In this document: piece after piece, positions 50,705 through 64,000 of the stretch
How the letters are laid out: each line of letters starts with the position of its first letter
How positions within the stretch are numbered: the stretch's first letter is position 1
Origin: Gordius sp. MW1
Lineage: Eukaryota; Nematomorpha; Gordioida; Gordea; Gordiidae
Direction: 5' to 3'
Length of the DNA: 64,000 bases
Assembly (NCBI GenBank): GCA_964036665.1
Contig: OZ038530.1
Coordinates: forward strand, 3,410,001-3,474,000
The notes under the pieces: model-generated
What the model was told of the DNA's origin: nothing
What the model saw: the letters and a program-made list of their open reading frames with translations, nothing else
Databases searched by the model: none
Position numbers and translations under genes: made by a program

Positions 50705-53155
50705 ATCAAAAAACTATTACTTTGAAATCATGATCGCATAGAGCAGTTTTTAAAAATTAAGCACTCACGTTGCGATACAACAAACTAATCGCAACAATAA
50801 AACGTTGTCTTTTGTCAAAATGATAGTTCTTGCAGCTTTAAACCTCTTTTCCTAAATCAATCGAGGATAATAGGATTCTCAAATTGGCTTACTTTTATAT
50901 ATTTTTTCATGCTCTTTCACATAGAATCGAAAAAAATAAATATTTTTACATCAAAATTTTTCACATATTTTTCTTTGAACCGTATTCATCCGATGAAAGT
51001 TGTCGTTTTCAGACGTGGTTTCCATGATAAAAAGTAAAAATTTATCAGAATCAGAAAACTATTACTTTGAAATCATGATCGCATAGAGCAGTTTTCAAAA
51101 ATTAAGCACTCACGTTGCGATACAACAAACTAATCGCAACAATAAAACGTTGTCTTTTGTCAAAATGATAGTTCTTGCAGCTTTAAACCTCTTTTCCTAA
51201 ATCAATCGAGGATAATAGGATTCTCAAATTGGCTTACTTTTATATATTTTTTCATGCTCTTTCACATAGAATCGAAAAAAATAAATATTTTTACCTCAAA
51301 ATTTTTAACATATTTTTCTTTGAACCGTATTCATCCGATGAAAGTTGTCGTTTTCAGACGTGGTTTCCATGATAAAAAGTAAAAATTTATCAGAATCAGA
51401 AAACTATTACTTTGAAATCATGATCGCATAGTGCATTTTTGAAAAATTAAGCACTCACGTTGCGATACAACAAACTAATCGCAACAATAAAACGTTGTCT
51501 TTTGTCAAAATGATAGTTCTCGCAACTTAAAACCTCTTTTCGGAAGTCAATCGAGGATAATAGGATTCTCAAATTGGCATACTTTTATATATTTTTTCAT
51601 GCTCTTTCACATAGAATTTAAAAAAATAAATATTTTTACCTCAAAATTTTCACATATTTTTCTTTGAACCGTATTCATCCGATGAAAGTTGTCGTTATCA
51701 GACGTGGTTTCCATGATAAAAAGTAAAAATTTATCAGAATCAGAAAACTATTACTTTGAAATCATGATCGCATAGTGCAGTTTTCAAAAATTAAGCACTC
51801 ACGTTGCGATACAACAAACTAATCGCAACAATAAAACGTTGTCTTTTGTCAAAATGATAGTTCTCGCAGCTTAAAACCTCTTTTCGGAAGTCAATCGAGG
51901 ATAATAGGATTCTCAAATTGGCTTACTTTTATATATTTTTTCATGCTCATTCACATAGAATCGAAAAAAATAAATATTTTTACCTCAAAATTTTTCACAT
52001 ATTTTTCTTTGAACCGTATTCATCCGATGAAAGTTGTCGTTTTCAGACGTGGTTTCCATGATAAAAAGGAAAAATTTATCAGAATCTAAAAACTATTACT
52101 TTGAAATCATGATCGCATAGAGCAGTTTTCAAAAATTAAGCACTCACGTTGCGATACAACAAACTAATCGCAACAATAAAACGTTGTCTTTTGTCAAAAT
52201 GATAGTTCTCCTTCTCGCAGCTTAAAACCTCTTTTCGCAAGTAAATCGATGATAATAGGATTCTCAAATTGGCTTACTATTATATATTTTTTCATGCTCT
52301 TTCACATAGAATCGAAAAAATTAAATATTTTTACCTCAAAATTTTTCACATATTTTTCTTTGAACCGTATTCATCCGATGAAAGTTGTCGTTTTCAGACG
52401 TGGTTTCCATGATAAAAAGTAAAAATTTATCAGAATCAGAAAACTATTACTTTGAAATCATGATCGCATAGTGCATTTTTGAAAAATTAAGCACTCACGT
52501 TGCGATACAACAAACTAATCGCAACAATAAAACGTTGTCTTTTGTCAAAATGATAGTTCTCGCAACTTAAAACCTCTTTTAGGAAGTCAATCGAGGATAA
52601 TAGGATTCTCAAATTGGCATACTTTTATATATTTTTTCATGCTATTTCACATAGAATTGAAAAAAACAAATATTTTTACCTCAAAATTTTTCACATATTT
52701 TTCTTTGAACCGTATTCATCCGATGAAAGTTGTCGTTATCAGACGTGGTTTCTATGATAAAAAGTAAAAATTTATCAGAATCAGAAAACTATTACTTTGA
52801 AATCATGATCGCATAGTGCAGTTTTTAAAAATTAAGCACTCGCGTTGCGATACATTAAACTAATCGCAACAATAAAACGTTGTCTTTTGTCAAAATGATA
52901 GTTCTCGCAGCTTAAAACCTCTTTTCAGAAGTCAATCGAGGATAATAGGATTCTCAAATTGGCTTACTTTTATATATTTTTTCATGCTCTTTCACATAGA
53001 ATCGAAAAAAATAAATTTTTTTACCTCAAAATTTAGCACATATTTTTCTTTGAACCCTATTCATCCGATGGTCGTTTTCAGACGTGGTTTCCATGATAAA
53101 AAGTAAAAATTTATCAGAATCTAAAAACTATTATTTTGAAATCATGATCGCATAG
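50705..53155 (+). repeat. About 2.45-kb block, copy 2 (3455-bp offset)
   Basis: Partner of the preceding block. It ends near 53.16 kb, where the next monomers change to the CTTTTCTCGAAATGATAG type (53224 and 53569, two consecutive monomers), marking the passage to the third subfamily domain. Confidence 0.8.
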
Positions 53156-53899
53156 AGCCATTTTCAAAAATTAAGCACTCACGTTGCGATACAACAAACT
53201 AATCGCAACAATAAAACGTTTTCTTTTCTCGAAATGATAGTTCACGCAGCTTAAAACCTCTTTTCAGAAGTCAATCGAGGATAATAGGATTCTCAAATTG
53301 GCTTACTTTTATTTATTTTTTCATGCTCTGTCACCTAGAATCGAAAAAAATAAATATTTTTACCTCAAAATTTTTCACATATATTTCTTTGAACCGTATT
53401 CATCCGATGAAAGTTGTCGTTTTCAGACGTGGTTTCTATGATCCCAAGTAAAAATTTATCAGAATCTAAAAACTATTACTTTGAAATCATGATCGCATAG
53501 AGCCATTTTCAAAAATTAAGCACTCACGTTGCGATACAACAAACTAATCGCAACAATAAAACGTTTTCTTTTCTCGAAATGATAGTTCACGCAGCTTAAA
53601 ACCTCTTTTCAGAAGTCAATCGAGGATAATAGGATTCTCAAATTGGCATACTTTTATATATTTTTTCATGCTCTTTCACATAGAATCGAAAAAAATAAAT
53701 ATTTTTACCTCAAAATTTTTCACATATTTTTCTTTCAACCGTATTCATCCAATGAAAGTTGTCGTTTTCAGACGTGGTTTCCATGATAAAAAGTAAAAAT
53801 TTATCAGAATCAGAAAACTATTACTTTGAAATCATGATCGCATAGTGCATTTTGGAAAAATTAAGCACTCACGTTGCGATACAACAAACTAATCGCAAC

Positions 53900-55110
53900 A
53901 ATAAAACGTTGTCTTTTGTCAAAATGATAGTTCTCGCAGCTTAAAACCTCTTTTCGGAAGTCAATCGAGGATAATAGGATTCTCAAATTGGCCTACTTTT
54001 ATATATTTTTTCATGCTCTTTCACATAGAATCGAAAAAAATAAATATTTTTACCTCAAAATTTTTCACATATTTTTCTTTCAACCGTATTCATCCGATGA
54101 AAGTTGTCGTTTTCACACGTGGTTTCCATGATAAAAAGTAAAAATTTATCAGAATCAGAAAACTATTACTTTGAAATCATGATCGCATAGTGCATTTTTG
54201 AAAAATTAAGCACTCACGTTGCGATACAACAAACTAATCGCATCAATAAAACGTTGTCTTTTGTCAAAATGATAGTTCTCGCAGCTTAAAACCTCTTTTC
54301 GGAAGTCAATTGAGAATAATAGGATTCTCAAATTGGCCTACTTTTATATATTTTTTCATGCTCTTTCACATAGAATCGAAAAAAATAAATATTTTTACCT
54401 CAAAATTTTTCACCTATTTTTCTTTCAACCGTATTCATCCGATGAAAGTTGTCGTTTTCAGACGTGGTTTCCATGATAAAAAGTAAAAATTTATCAGAAT
54501 CAGAAAACTATTACTTTGAAATCATGATCGCATAGTGCTTTTTTGAAAAATTAAGCACTCACGTTGCGATACAACAAACTAATCGCAACAATAAAACGTT
54601 GTCTTTTGTCAAAATGATAGTTCTCGCTGCTTAAAACCTCTTTTCGGAAGTCAATCGAGGATAATAGGATTCTCAAATTGGCCTACTTTTATATATTTTT
54701 TCATGCTCTTTCACATATAATCGAAAAAAATAAATATTTTTACCTCAAAATTTTTCACATATTTTTCTTTCAACCGTATTCATCCGATGAAAGTTGTCGC
54801 TTTCAGACGTGGTTTCCATGATAAAAAGTAAAAATTTATCAGAATAAGAAAACTATTACCTTGAAATCATGATCGCATAATGCATTTTTGAAAAATTAAG
54901 CACTTACGTTGCGATACAACAAACTAATCGCAACAATAAAACGTTGTCTTTTGTCAAAATGATAGTTCTCGCAGCTTAAAACCTATTTTCGGAAGTCAAT
55001 CGAGGATAATAGGATTCTCAAATTGGCCTACTTTTATATATTTTTTCATGCTCTTTCACATAGAATCGAAAAAAAAAATATTTTTACCTCAAAATTTTTC
55101 ACATATTTTT
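53900..55110 (+). repeat. Long-range duplicated block, copy 1 (7534-bp offset)
   Basis: Shares rare changes with 61434-62644: TTTTCACACGTGG (54111/61645), GTTGTCGCTTTCAG (54793/62327), GAATAAGAAAACTATTACC (54843/62377), CACTTACGTTGCG (54901/62435) and GAAAAAAAAAATATTTTTAC (55067/62601). Confidence 0.8.
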
Positions 55111-55964
55111 CTTTGAACCGTATTCATCCGATGAAAGTTGTCGTTTTCAGACGTGGTTTCCATGATAAAAAGTAAAAATTTATCAGAATCAGAAAACTAT
55201 TACTTTAGCATGATCGCATAGTGCATTTTTGAAAAATTAAGCACTCACGTTGCGATACAACAAACTAATCGCAACAATAAAACGTTGTCTTTTGTCAAAA
55301 TGATAGTTCTCGCAGCTTAAAACCTCTTTTCGGAAGTCAATCGATGATAATAGGATTCTCAAATTGGCCTACTTTTATATATTTTTTCATGCTCTTTCAC
55401 ATAGAATTGAAAAAAATAAATATTTTTACCTCAAAATTTTTCACCTATTTTTCTTTCAACCGTATTCATCCGATGAAAGTTGTCGTTTTCAGACGTGGTT
55501 TCCATGATAAAAAGGAAAAATTTATCAGAATCAGAAAACTATTACTTTGAAATCATGATCGCATAGTGCATTTTTGAAAAATTAAGCACTCACGTTGCGA
55601 TACAACAAACTAATCGCAACAATAAAACGTTGTCTTTTGTCAAAATGATAGTTCTCGCAGCTTAAAACCTCTTTTCGGAAGTCAATCGAGGATAATAGGA
55701 TTCTCAAATTGGCCTACTTTTATATATTTTTTCATGCTCTTTCACATAGAATCGAAAAAAATAAATATTTTTACCTCAAAATTTTTCACATATTTTTCTT
55801 TCAACCGTATTCATCCGATGAAAGTTGTCGTTTTCAGACGTGGTTTCCATGATAAAAAGTAAAAATTTATCAGAATCAGAAAACTATTACATTGAAATCA
55901 TGATCGCATAGTGCATTTTTGAAAAATTAAGCACTCACGTTGCGATACAACAAACTAATCGCAA

Positions 55965-58369
55965 CAACAAAACGTTGTCTTTTGTCAAAATGATAGTTCT
56001 CGCAGCTTAAAACCTCTTTTAGGAAGTCAATCGAGGATAATAGGATTCTCAAATTGGCCTACTTTTATATATTTTTTCATGCTCTTTCACATAGAATCGA
56101 AAAAAATAAATATTTTTACCTCAAAATTTTTCACATATTTTTCTTTCAACCGTATTCATCCGATGAAAGTTGTCGTTTTCAGACGTGGTTTCCATGATAA
56201 AAAGTAAAAATTTATCAGAGTCTAAAAACTATTACTTTGAAATCATGATCGCATAGAGCAGTTTAATTAAGCACTCACGTTGCGATACAATAAACTAATC
56301 GCAACAATAAAACGTTTTCTTTTGTCAAAATGATAGTTCTCGCAGCTTAAAACCTCTTTTCGGAAGTCAATCGAGGATAATAGGATTCTCAAATTATCCT
56401 ACTTTTATATATTTTTTCATGCTCTTTCACATAGAATCGAAAAAAATAAATATTTTTACCTCAAAATTTTTCACCTATTTTTCTTTCAACCGTATTCATC
56501 CGATGAAAGTTGTCGAGACGTGGTTTCCATGATAAAAAGTAAAAATTTGTCAGAATCAGAAAACTATTACTTTGAAATCATGATCGCATAGTGCATTTTT
56601 GAAAAATTAAGCACTCACGTTGCGATACAACAAACTAATCGCAACAATAAAACGTTGTCTTTTGTCAAAATGATAGTTCTCGCTGCTTAAAACCTCTTTT
56701 CGGAAGTCAATCGAGGATAATAAGATTCTCAAATTGACCTACTTTTATATATTTTTTCATGCTCTTTCACATAGAATCGAAAAAAATAAATATTTTTACC
56801 TTAAATTTTTTCACCTGTTTTTCTTTCAACCGTATTCATCCGATGAAAGTTGTCGTTTTCAGACGTGGTTTCCATGATAAAAAGTAAAAATTTATCAGAA
56901 TCAGAAAACTATTACTTTAAAATCATGATCGCATAGTGCATTTTTGAAAAATTAAGCACTCACGTTGCGATACAACAAACTAATCGCAACAATAAAACGT
57001 TGTCTTTTGTCAAAATGATAGTTCTCGCAGCTTAAAACCTCTTTTCGGAAGTCAATCGAGGATAATAGGATTCTCAAATTGGCCTACTTTTATATATTTT
57101 TTCATGCTCTTTCACATAGAATCGAAAAAAATAAATATTTTTACCTCAAAATTTTTCACATATTTTTCTTTCAACCGTATTCATCCAATGAAAGTTGTCA
57201 TTTTCAGACGTGGTTTCCATGATAAAAAGTAAAAATTTATCAGAATCAGAAAATTATTACATTGAAATCATGATCGCATAGTGCATTTTTGAAAAATTAA
57301 GCACTCACGTTGCGATACAACAAACTAATCGCAACAATAAAACGTTGTCTTTTGTCAAAATGATAGTTCTCGCAGCTTAAAACCTCTTTTCGGAAGTCAA
57401 TCGAGGATAATAGGATTCTCAAATTGGCCTACTTTTATATATTTTTTCATGCTCTTTCACATAGAATCGAAAAAAATAAATATTTTTACCTCAAAATTTT
57501 TCACCTATTTTTCTTTCAACCGTATTCATCCGATGAAAGTTGTCGTTTTCAGACGTGGTTTCCATGATAAAAAGTAAAAATTTGTCAGAATCAGAAAACT
57601 ATTACTTTGAAATCATGATCGCATAGTGCATTTTTGAAAAATTAAGCACTCACGTTGCGATACAACAAACTAATCGCAACAATAAAACGTTGTCTTTTGT
57701 CAAAATGATAGTTCTCGCTGCTTAAAACCTCTTTTCGGAAGTCAATCGAGGATAATAAGATTCTCAAATTGACCTACTTTTATATATTTTTTCATGCTCT
57801 TTCACATATAATCGAAAAAAATAAATATTTTTACCTTAAATTTTTTCACCTGTTTTTCTTTCAACCGTATTCATCCGATGAAAGTTGTCGTTTTCAGACG
57901 TGGTTTCCATGATAAAAAGTAAAAATTTATCAGAATCAGAAAACTATTACTTTGAAATCATGATCGCATAGTGCATTTTTGAAAAATTAAGCACTCACGT
58001 TGCGATACAACAAACTAATCGCAACAATAAAACGTTGTCTTTTGTCAAAATGATATTTCTCGCAGCTTAAAACCTCTTTTCGGAAGTCAATCGAGGATAA
58101 TAGGATTCTCAAATTGGCCTAATTTTATATATTTTTTCATGCTCTTTCACATAGAATCGAAAAAAATAAATATTTTTACCTCAAAATTTTTCACATATTT
58201 TTCTTTCAACCGTATTCATCCAATGAAAGTTGTCGTTTTCAGACGTGGTTTCCATGATAAAAAGTAAAAATTTATCAGAATCAGAAAACTATTACATTGA
58301 AATCATGATCGCATAGTGCATTTTTGAAAAATTAAGCACTCACGTTGCGATACAACAAACTAATCGCAA
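55965..58369 (+). repeat. Seven-monomer unit, 2405 bp
   Basis: CAACAACAAAACG near 55963 recurs near 58368, and the shortened GCAGTTTAATTAAGCAC near 56258 recurs near 58663, both at 2405 bp. The next repeat of these marks comes after only 1531 bp, so unit length is not constant. Confidence 0.7.
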
Positions 58370-58684
58370 CAACAAAACGTTGTCTTTTGTCAAAATGATA
58401 GTTCTCGCAGCTTAAAACCTCTTTTAGGAAGTCAATCGAGGATAATAGGATTCTCAAATTGGCCTACTTTTATATATTTTTTCATGCTCTTTCACATAGA
58501 ATCGAAAAAAATAAATATTTTTACCTCAAAATTTTTCACATATTTTTCTTTCAACCGTATTCATCCGATGAAAGTTGTCGTTTTCAGACGTGGTTTCCAT
58601 GATAAAAAGTAAAAATTTATCAGAGTCTAAAAACTATTACTTTGAAATCATGATCGCATAGAGCAGTTTAATTAAGCACTCACG

Positions 58685-59185
58685 TTGCGATACAATAAAC
58701 TAATCGCAACAATAAAACGTTTTCTTTTGTCAAAATGATAGTTCTCGCTGCTTAAAACCTCTTTTCGGAAGTCAATCGAGGATAATAGGATTCTCAAATT
58801 ATCCTACTTTTATATATTTTTTCATGCTCTTTCACATAGAATCGAAAAAAATAAATATTTTTACCTCAAAATTTTTCACATATTTTTCTTTCAACCGTAT
58901 TCATCCGATGAAAGTTGTCGTTTTCAGACGTGATTTCCATAATAGGATTCTCAAATTGGCCTACTTTTATATATTTTTTCATGCTCTTTCACATAGAATC
59001 GAAAAAAATAAATATTTTTACCTCAAAATTTTTCACCTATTTTCTTTCAACCGTATTCATCCGATGAAAGTTGTCGTTTTCAGACGTGGTTTCCATGATA
59101 AAAAGTAAAAATTTGTCAGAATCAGAAAACTATTACTTTGAAATCATGATCGCATAGTGCATTTTTGAAAAATTAAGCACTCACG
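58685..59185 (+). repeat. 501-bp hybrid monomer, copy 1
   Basis: The anchor-to-anchor distance is 501 bp instead of about 345. Two neighbouring monomers are fused by loss of about 189 bp: CAGACGTGATTTCCAT runs straight into AATAGGATTCTCAAA at about 58940. The fusion creates a longer open frame with the same satellite peptide twice, which is a by-product and not a gene. Confidence 0.85.
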
Positions 59186-60215
59186 TTGCGATACAACAAA
59201 CTAATCGCAACAATAAAACGTTGTCTTTTGTCAAAATGATAGTTCTCGCTGCTTAAAACCTCTTTTCGGAAGTCAATCGAGGATAATAAGATTCTCAAAT
59301 TGACCTACTTTTATATATTTTTTCATGCTCTTTCACATAGAATCGAAAAAAATAAATATTTTTACCTTAAATTTTTTCACCTGTTTTTCTTTCAACCGTA
59401 TTCATCCGATGAAAGTTGTCGTTTTCAGACGTGGTTTCCATGATAAAAAGTAAAAATTTATCAGAATCAGAAAACTATTACTTTGAAATCATGATCGCAT
59501 AGTGCATTTTTGAAAAATTAAGCATTCACGTTGCGATACAACAAACTAATCGCAACAATAAAACGTTGTCTTTTGTCAAAATGATAGTTCTCGCAGCTTA
59601 ATACCTCTTTTCGGAAGTCAATCGAGGATAATAGGATTCTCAAATTGGCCTACTTTTATATATTTTTTCATGCTCTTTCACATAGAATCGAAAAAAATAA
59701 ATATTTTTACCTCAAAATTTTTCACATATTTTTCTTTCAACCGTATTCATCCAATGAAAGTTGTCGTTTTCAGACGTGGTTTCCATGATAAAAAGTAAAA
59801 ATTTATCAGAATCAGAAAACTATTACATTGAAATCATGATCGCATAGTGCATTTTTGAAAAATTAAGCACTCACGTTGCGATACAACAAACTAATCGCAA
59901 CAACAAAACGTTGTCTTTTGTCAAAATGATAGTTCTCGCAGCTTAAAACCTCTTTTAGGAAGTCAATCGAGGATAATAGGATTCTCAAATTGGCCTACTT
60001 TTATATATTTTTTCATGCTCTTTCACATAGAATCGAAAAAAATAAATATTTTTACCTCAAAATTTTTCACATATTTTTCTTTCAACCGTATTCATCCGAT
60101 GAAAGTTGTCGTTTTCAGACGTGGTTTCCATGATAAAAAGTAAAAATTTATCAGAGTCTAAAAACTATTACATTGAAATCATGATCGCATAGAGCAGTTT
60201 AATTAAGCACTCACG

Positions 60216-60717
60216 TTGCGATACAACAAACTAATCGCAACAATAAAACGTTGTCTTTTGTCAAAATGATAGTTCTCGCAGCTTAAAACCTCTTTTCGGA
60301 AGTCAATAGAGGATAATAGGATTCTCAAATTATCCTACTTTTATATATTTTTTCATGCTCTTTCACATAGAATCGAAAAAAATAAATATTTTTACCTCAA
60401 AATTTTTCACATATTTTTCTTTCAACCGTATTCATCCGATGAAAGTTGTCGTTTTCAGACGTGATTTCCATAATAGGATTCTCAAATTGGCCTACTTTTA
60501 TATATTTTTTCATGCTCTTTCACATAGAATCGAAAAAAATAAATATTTTTACCTCAAAATTTTTCACCTATTTTTCTTTCAACCGTATTCATCCGATGAA
60601 AGTTGTCGTTTTCAGACGTGGTTTCCATGATAAAAAGTAAAAATTTGTCAGAATCAGAAAACTATTACTTTGAAATCATGATCGCATAGTGCATTTTTGA
60701 AAAATTAAGCACTCACG
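60216..60717 (+). repeat. 502-bp hybrid monomer, copy 2
   Basis: Same fusion junction as the hybrid at 58685, here at about 60471, 1531 bp downstream. The shared junction shows that the deletion happened once and was then copied with its surroundings. Confidence 0.85.
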
Positions 60718-61433
60718 TTGCGATACAACAAACTAATCGCAACAATAAAACGTTGTCTTTTGTCAAAATGATAGTTCTCGCTGCTTAAAACCTCTTTTCG
60801 GAAGTCAATCGAGGATAATAAGATTCTCAAATTGACCTACTTTTATATATTTTTTCATGCTCTTTCACATAGAATCGAAAAAAATAAATATTTTTACCTT
60901 AAATTTTTTCACCTGTTTTTCTTTCAACCGTATTCATCCGATGAAAGTTGTCGTTTTCAGACGTGGTTTCCATGATAAAAAGTAAAAATTTATCAGAATC
61001 AGAAAACTATTACATTGAAATCATGATCGCATAGTGCATTTTTGAAAAATTAAGCACTCACGTTGCGATACAACAAACTAATCGCAACAACAAAACGTTG
61101 TCTTTTGTCAAAATGATAGTTCTCGCAGCTTAAAACCTCTTTTAGGAAGTCAATCGAGGATAATAGGATTCTCAAATTGGCCTACTTTTATATATTTTTT
61201 CATGCTCTTTCACATAGAATCGAAAAAAATAAATATTTTTACCTCAAAATTTTTCACATATTTTTCTTTCAACCGTATTCATCCAATGAAAGTTGTCGTT
61301 TTCAGACGTGGTTTCCATGATAAAAAGTAAAAATTTATCAGAATCAGAAAATTATTACTTTTAAATCATGATCGCATAGTGCATTTTTGAAAAATTAAGC
61401 ACTCACGTTGCGATACAACAAACTAATCGCAAC

Positions 61434-62644
61434 AATAAAACGTTGTCTTTTGTCAAAATGATAGTTCTCGCAGCTTAAAACCTCTTTTCGGAAGTCAATC
61501 GAGGATAATAGGATTCTCAAATTGGCCTACTTTTATATATTTTTTTATGCTCTTTCACATAGAATCGAAAAAAATAAATATTTTTACCTCAAAATTTTTC
61601 ACATATTTTTCTTTCAACCGTATTCATCCGATGAAAGTTGTCGTTTTCACACGTGGTTTCCATGATAAAAAGTAAAAATTTATCAGAATCAGAAAACTAT
61701 TACTTTGAAATCATGATCGCATAGTGCATTTTTGAAAAACTAAGCACTCACGTTGCGATACAACAAACTAATCGCAACAATAAAACGTTGTCTTTTGTCA
61801 AAATGATAGTTCTCGCAGCTTAAAACCTCTTTTCGGAAGTCAATCGAGAATAATAGGATTCTCAAATTGGCCTACTTTTATATATTTTTTCATGCTCTTT
61901 CACATAGAATCGAAAAAAATAAATATTTTTACCTCAAAATTTTTCACCTATTTTTCTTTCAACCGTATTCATCCGATGAAAGTTGTCGTTTTCAGACGTG
62001 GTTTCCATGATAAAAAGTAAAAATTTATCAGAATCAGAAAACTATTACTTTGAAATCATGATCGCATAGTGCATTTTTGAAAAATTAAGCACTCACGTTG
62101 CGATACAACAAACTAATCGCAACAATAAAACGTTGTCTTTTGTCAAAATGATAGTTCTCGCTGCTTAAAACCTCTTTTCGGAAGTCAATCGAGGATAATA
62201 GGATTCTCAAATTGGCCTACTTTTATATATTTTTTCATGCTCTTTCACATATAATCGAAAAAAATAAATATTTTTACCTCAAAATTTTTCACATATTTTT
62301 CTTTCAACCGTATTCATCCGATGAAAGTTGTCGCTTTCAGACGTGGTTTCCATGATAAAAAGTAAAAATTTATCAGAATAAGAAAACTATTACCTTGAAA
62401 TCATGATCGCATAATGCATTTTTAAAAAATTAAGCACTTACGTTGCGATACAACAAACTAATCGCAACAATAAAACGTTGTCTTTTGTCAAAATGATAGT
62501 TCTCGCAGCTTAAAACTTATTTTCGGAAGTCATTCGAGGATAATAGGATTCTCAAATTGGCCTACTTTTATATATTTTTTCATGCTCTTTCACATAGAAT
62601 CGAAAAAAAAAATATTTTTACCTCAAAATTTTTCACATATTTTT
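61434..62644 (+). repeat. Long-range duplicated block, copy 2 (7534-bp offset)
   Basis: Partner of 53.9-55.1 kb, about 22 monomers away. After it come private deletions: GAACCTCATCCG near 62650, CACGTTGCAAACTAATC near 62780 (loses 8 bp of dyad I) and GAAATCATAGTGC near 63073. Confidence 0.75.
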
Positions 62645-64000
62645 CTTTGAACCTCATCCGATGAAAGTTGTCGTTTTCAGACGTGGTTTCCATGATAAAA
62701 AGTAAAAATTTATCAGAATCAGAAAACTATTACTTTAGAATCATGATCGCATAGTGCATTTTTGAAAAATTAAGCACTCACGTTGCAAACTAATCGCAAC
62801 AATAAAACGTTGTCTTTTGTCAAAATGATAGTTCTCGCAGCTTAAAACCTCTTTTCGGAAGTCAATCGAGGATAATAGGATTCTCAAATTGGCCTACTTT
62901 TATATATTTTTTCATGCTCTTTCACATAGAATCGAAAAAAATAAATATTTTTACCTCAAAATTTTTCACCTATTTTTCTTTCAACCGTATTCATCCGATG
63001 AAAGTTGTCGTTTTCAGACGTGGTTTCCATGATAAAAAGTAAAAATTTATCAGAATCAGAAAACTATTACTTTGAAATCATAGTGCATTTTTGAAAAATT
63101 AAGCACTCACGTTGCGATACAACAAACTAATCGCAACAATAAAACGTTGTCTTTTGTCAAAATGATAGTTCTCGCAGCTTAAAACCTCTTTTCGGAAGTC
63201 AATCGAGGATAATAGGATTCTCAAATTGGCCTACTTTTATATATTTTTTCATGCTCTTTCACATATAATCGAAAAAAATAAATATTTTTACCTCAAAATT
63301 TTTCACATATTTTTCTTTGAACCGTATTCATCCGATGAAAGTTGTCGTTTTCAGACGTGGTTTCTATGATCCCAAGTAAAAATTTATCAGAATCTAAAAA
63401 CTATTACTTTGAAATCATGATCGCTTAGAGCCATTTTCAAAAATTAAGCACTCACTTTGCGATACAACAAACTAATCGCAACAATAAAACGTAGTCTTTT
63501 GTCAAAATGATAGTTCTCCTTCTCGCAGCTTAAAACCTCTTTTCGGAAGTCAATCGAGGATAATAGGATTCTCAAATTGGCCTACTCTTATATATTTTTT
63601 CATGCTCTTTCACATAGAATCGAAAAAAATAAATATTTTTACCTCAAAATTTTTCACATATTTTTCTTTCAACCGTATTCATCCGATGAAAGTTGTCGTT
63701 TTCAGACGTGGTTTCCATGATAAAAAGTAAAAATTTATCAGAATCAGAAAACTATTACTTTGAAATCATGATCGCATAGTGCATTTTTGAAAAATTAAGC
63801 ACTCACGTCGCGATACAACAAACTAATCGCAACAATAAAACGTTGTCTTTTGTCAAAATGATAGTTCTCGCAGCTTAAAACCTATTTTCGGAAGTCAATC
63901 GAGGATAATAGGATTCTCAAATTGGCTTACTTTTATATATTTTTTCATGCTCTTTCACATAGAATCAAAAAAAATAAATATTTTTACCTCAAAATTTTTC

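Larger units (their letters stand above)
39461..64000 (+). repeat. Right satellite array, same family, different subfamilies
   Basis: About 71 further monomers of the same family in the same orientation as the left array. The commonest form has GGTTTCCATGATAAAAAGT where much of the left array has GGTTTCTATGATCCCAAGT. Two subdomains are visible. Up to about 53.2 kb most copies read CTTTGAACC with TTGGCTTAC or TTGGCATAC, and many carry TTTTCCTAAATCAATCG. From about 53.7 kb most read CTTTCAACC with TTGGCCTAC. Within the last kilobase some monomers return to left-array features (CTATGATCCCAAG at 63.37 kb), so the array is mosaic. No gene or other unique sequence is visible. Confidence 0.97.

Noticed and set aside
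58824-60640. 91-94-codon frames with the same peptide twice
   Set aside because: Created by the hybrid-monomer deletion joining two monomers in frame; not a tandem-domain protein.
1-64000. Inverted monomers or palindromic array junctions
   Set aside because: Reading along the window, every monomer is in the same orientation; I found no turn-around point.
1-64000. tRNA, rRNA or snRNA gene hidden in the monomer
   Set aside because: No cloverleaf, A/B box pair or conserved rRNA stretch seen; the monomer is too AT-rich and its only clear stems are the two small dyads and ATCATGAT.

Overview
The window is almost entirely one AT-rich satellite DNA. A monomer of about 345 bp (341 to 351 bp in most copies) is repeated head to tail, always in the same orientation, from the first base to the last. 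I estimate about 180 copies from total length divided by monomer length. The array is cut mid-monomer at both window edges, so it continues on both sides. I see no protein-coding gene, rRNA, tRNA, CRISPR array or bacterial-type operon. The short open frames are chance frames inside the monomer, or non-coding transposon sequence.

The only break is a 1587-bp insertion at 37874-39460. It has the hallmarks of a non-autonomous Helitron: it starts TC, ends CTAG, has a 6-bp-stem hairpin 11 nt before the 3' end, and sits between A and T with no target duplication. The satellite monomer continues across it without losing a base. A foldback/MITE-like element of about 645 bp (38382-39026), with about 36-bp inverted ends and long G and C runs, is nested inside. 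These features point to an animal genome, most likely an arthropod. The satellite is probably constitutive heterochromatin (pericentromeric, centromeric or subtelomeric). This placement is inference and no species can be named from the window.

Layout. 1-37873 is the left satellite domain, with several higher-order repeats (HORs): a tetramer of about 1372 bp in the first 8 kb, a 2061-bp hexamer in two copies at 8612-12733, a 2746-bp-offset duplication near 15.1-19.2 kb, and a block of about 4 kb repeated at 5155-bp offset (20.5-24.6 and 25.6-29.8 kb), with a third copy at 32.8-37.5 kb carrying three extra monomers. 37874-39460 is the Helitron with its nested element. 39461-53.2 kb is a second domain with a 4145-bp dodecamer HOR and 1730-bp and 3455-bp sub-duplications. 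53.2-64 kb is a third subfamily, marked by a G-to-C change (CTTTCAACC for CTTTGAACC) and by GGCCTAC, with 2405, 1531 and 7534-bp duplications and two 501-bp hybrid monomers.

Two small dyads recur in nearly every monomer. One (GTTGCGAT, 11 nt, ATCGCAAC) is well conserved. The other (TTCATC-C-GATGAA) exists in two main versions in which both arms change together and stay complementary. This linked change is the most interesting signal I found. I did not find a new gene system.
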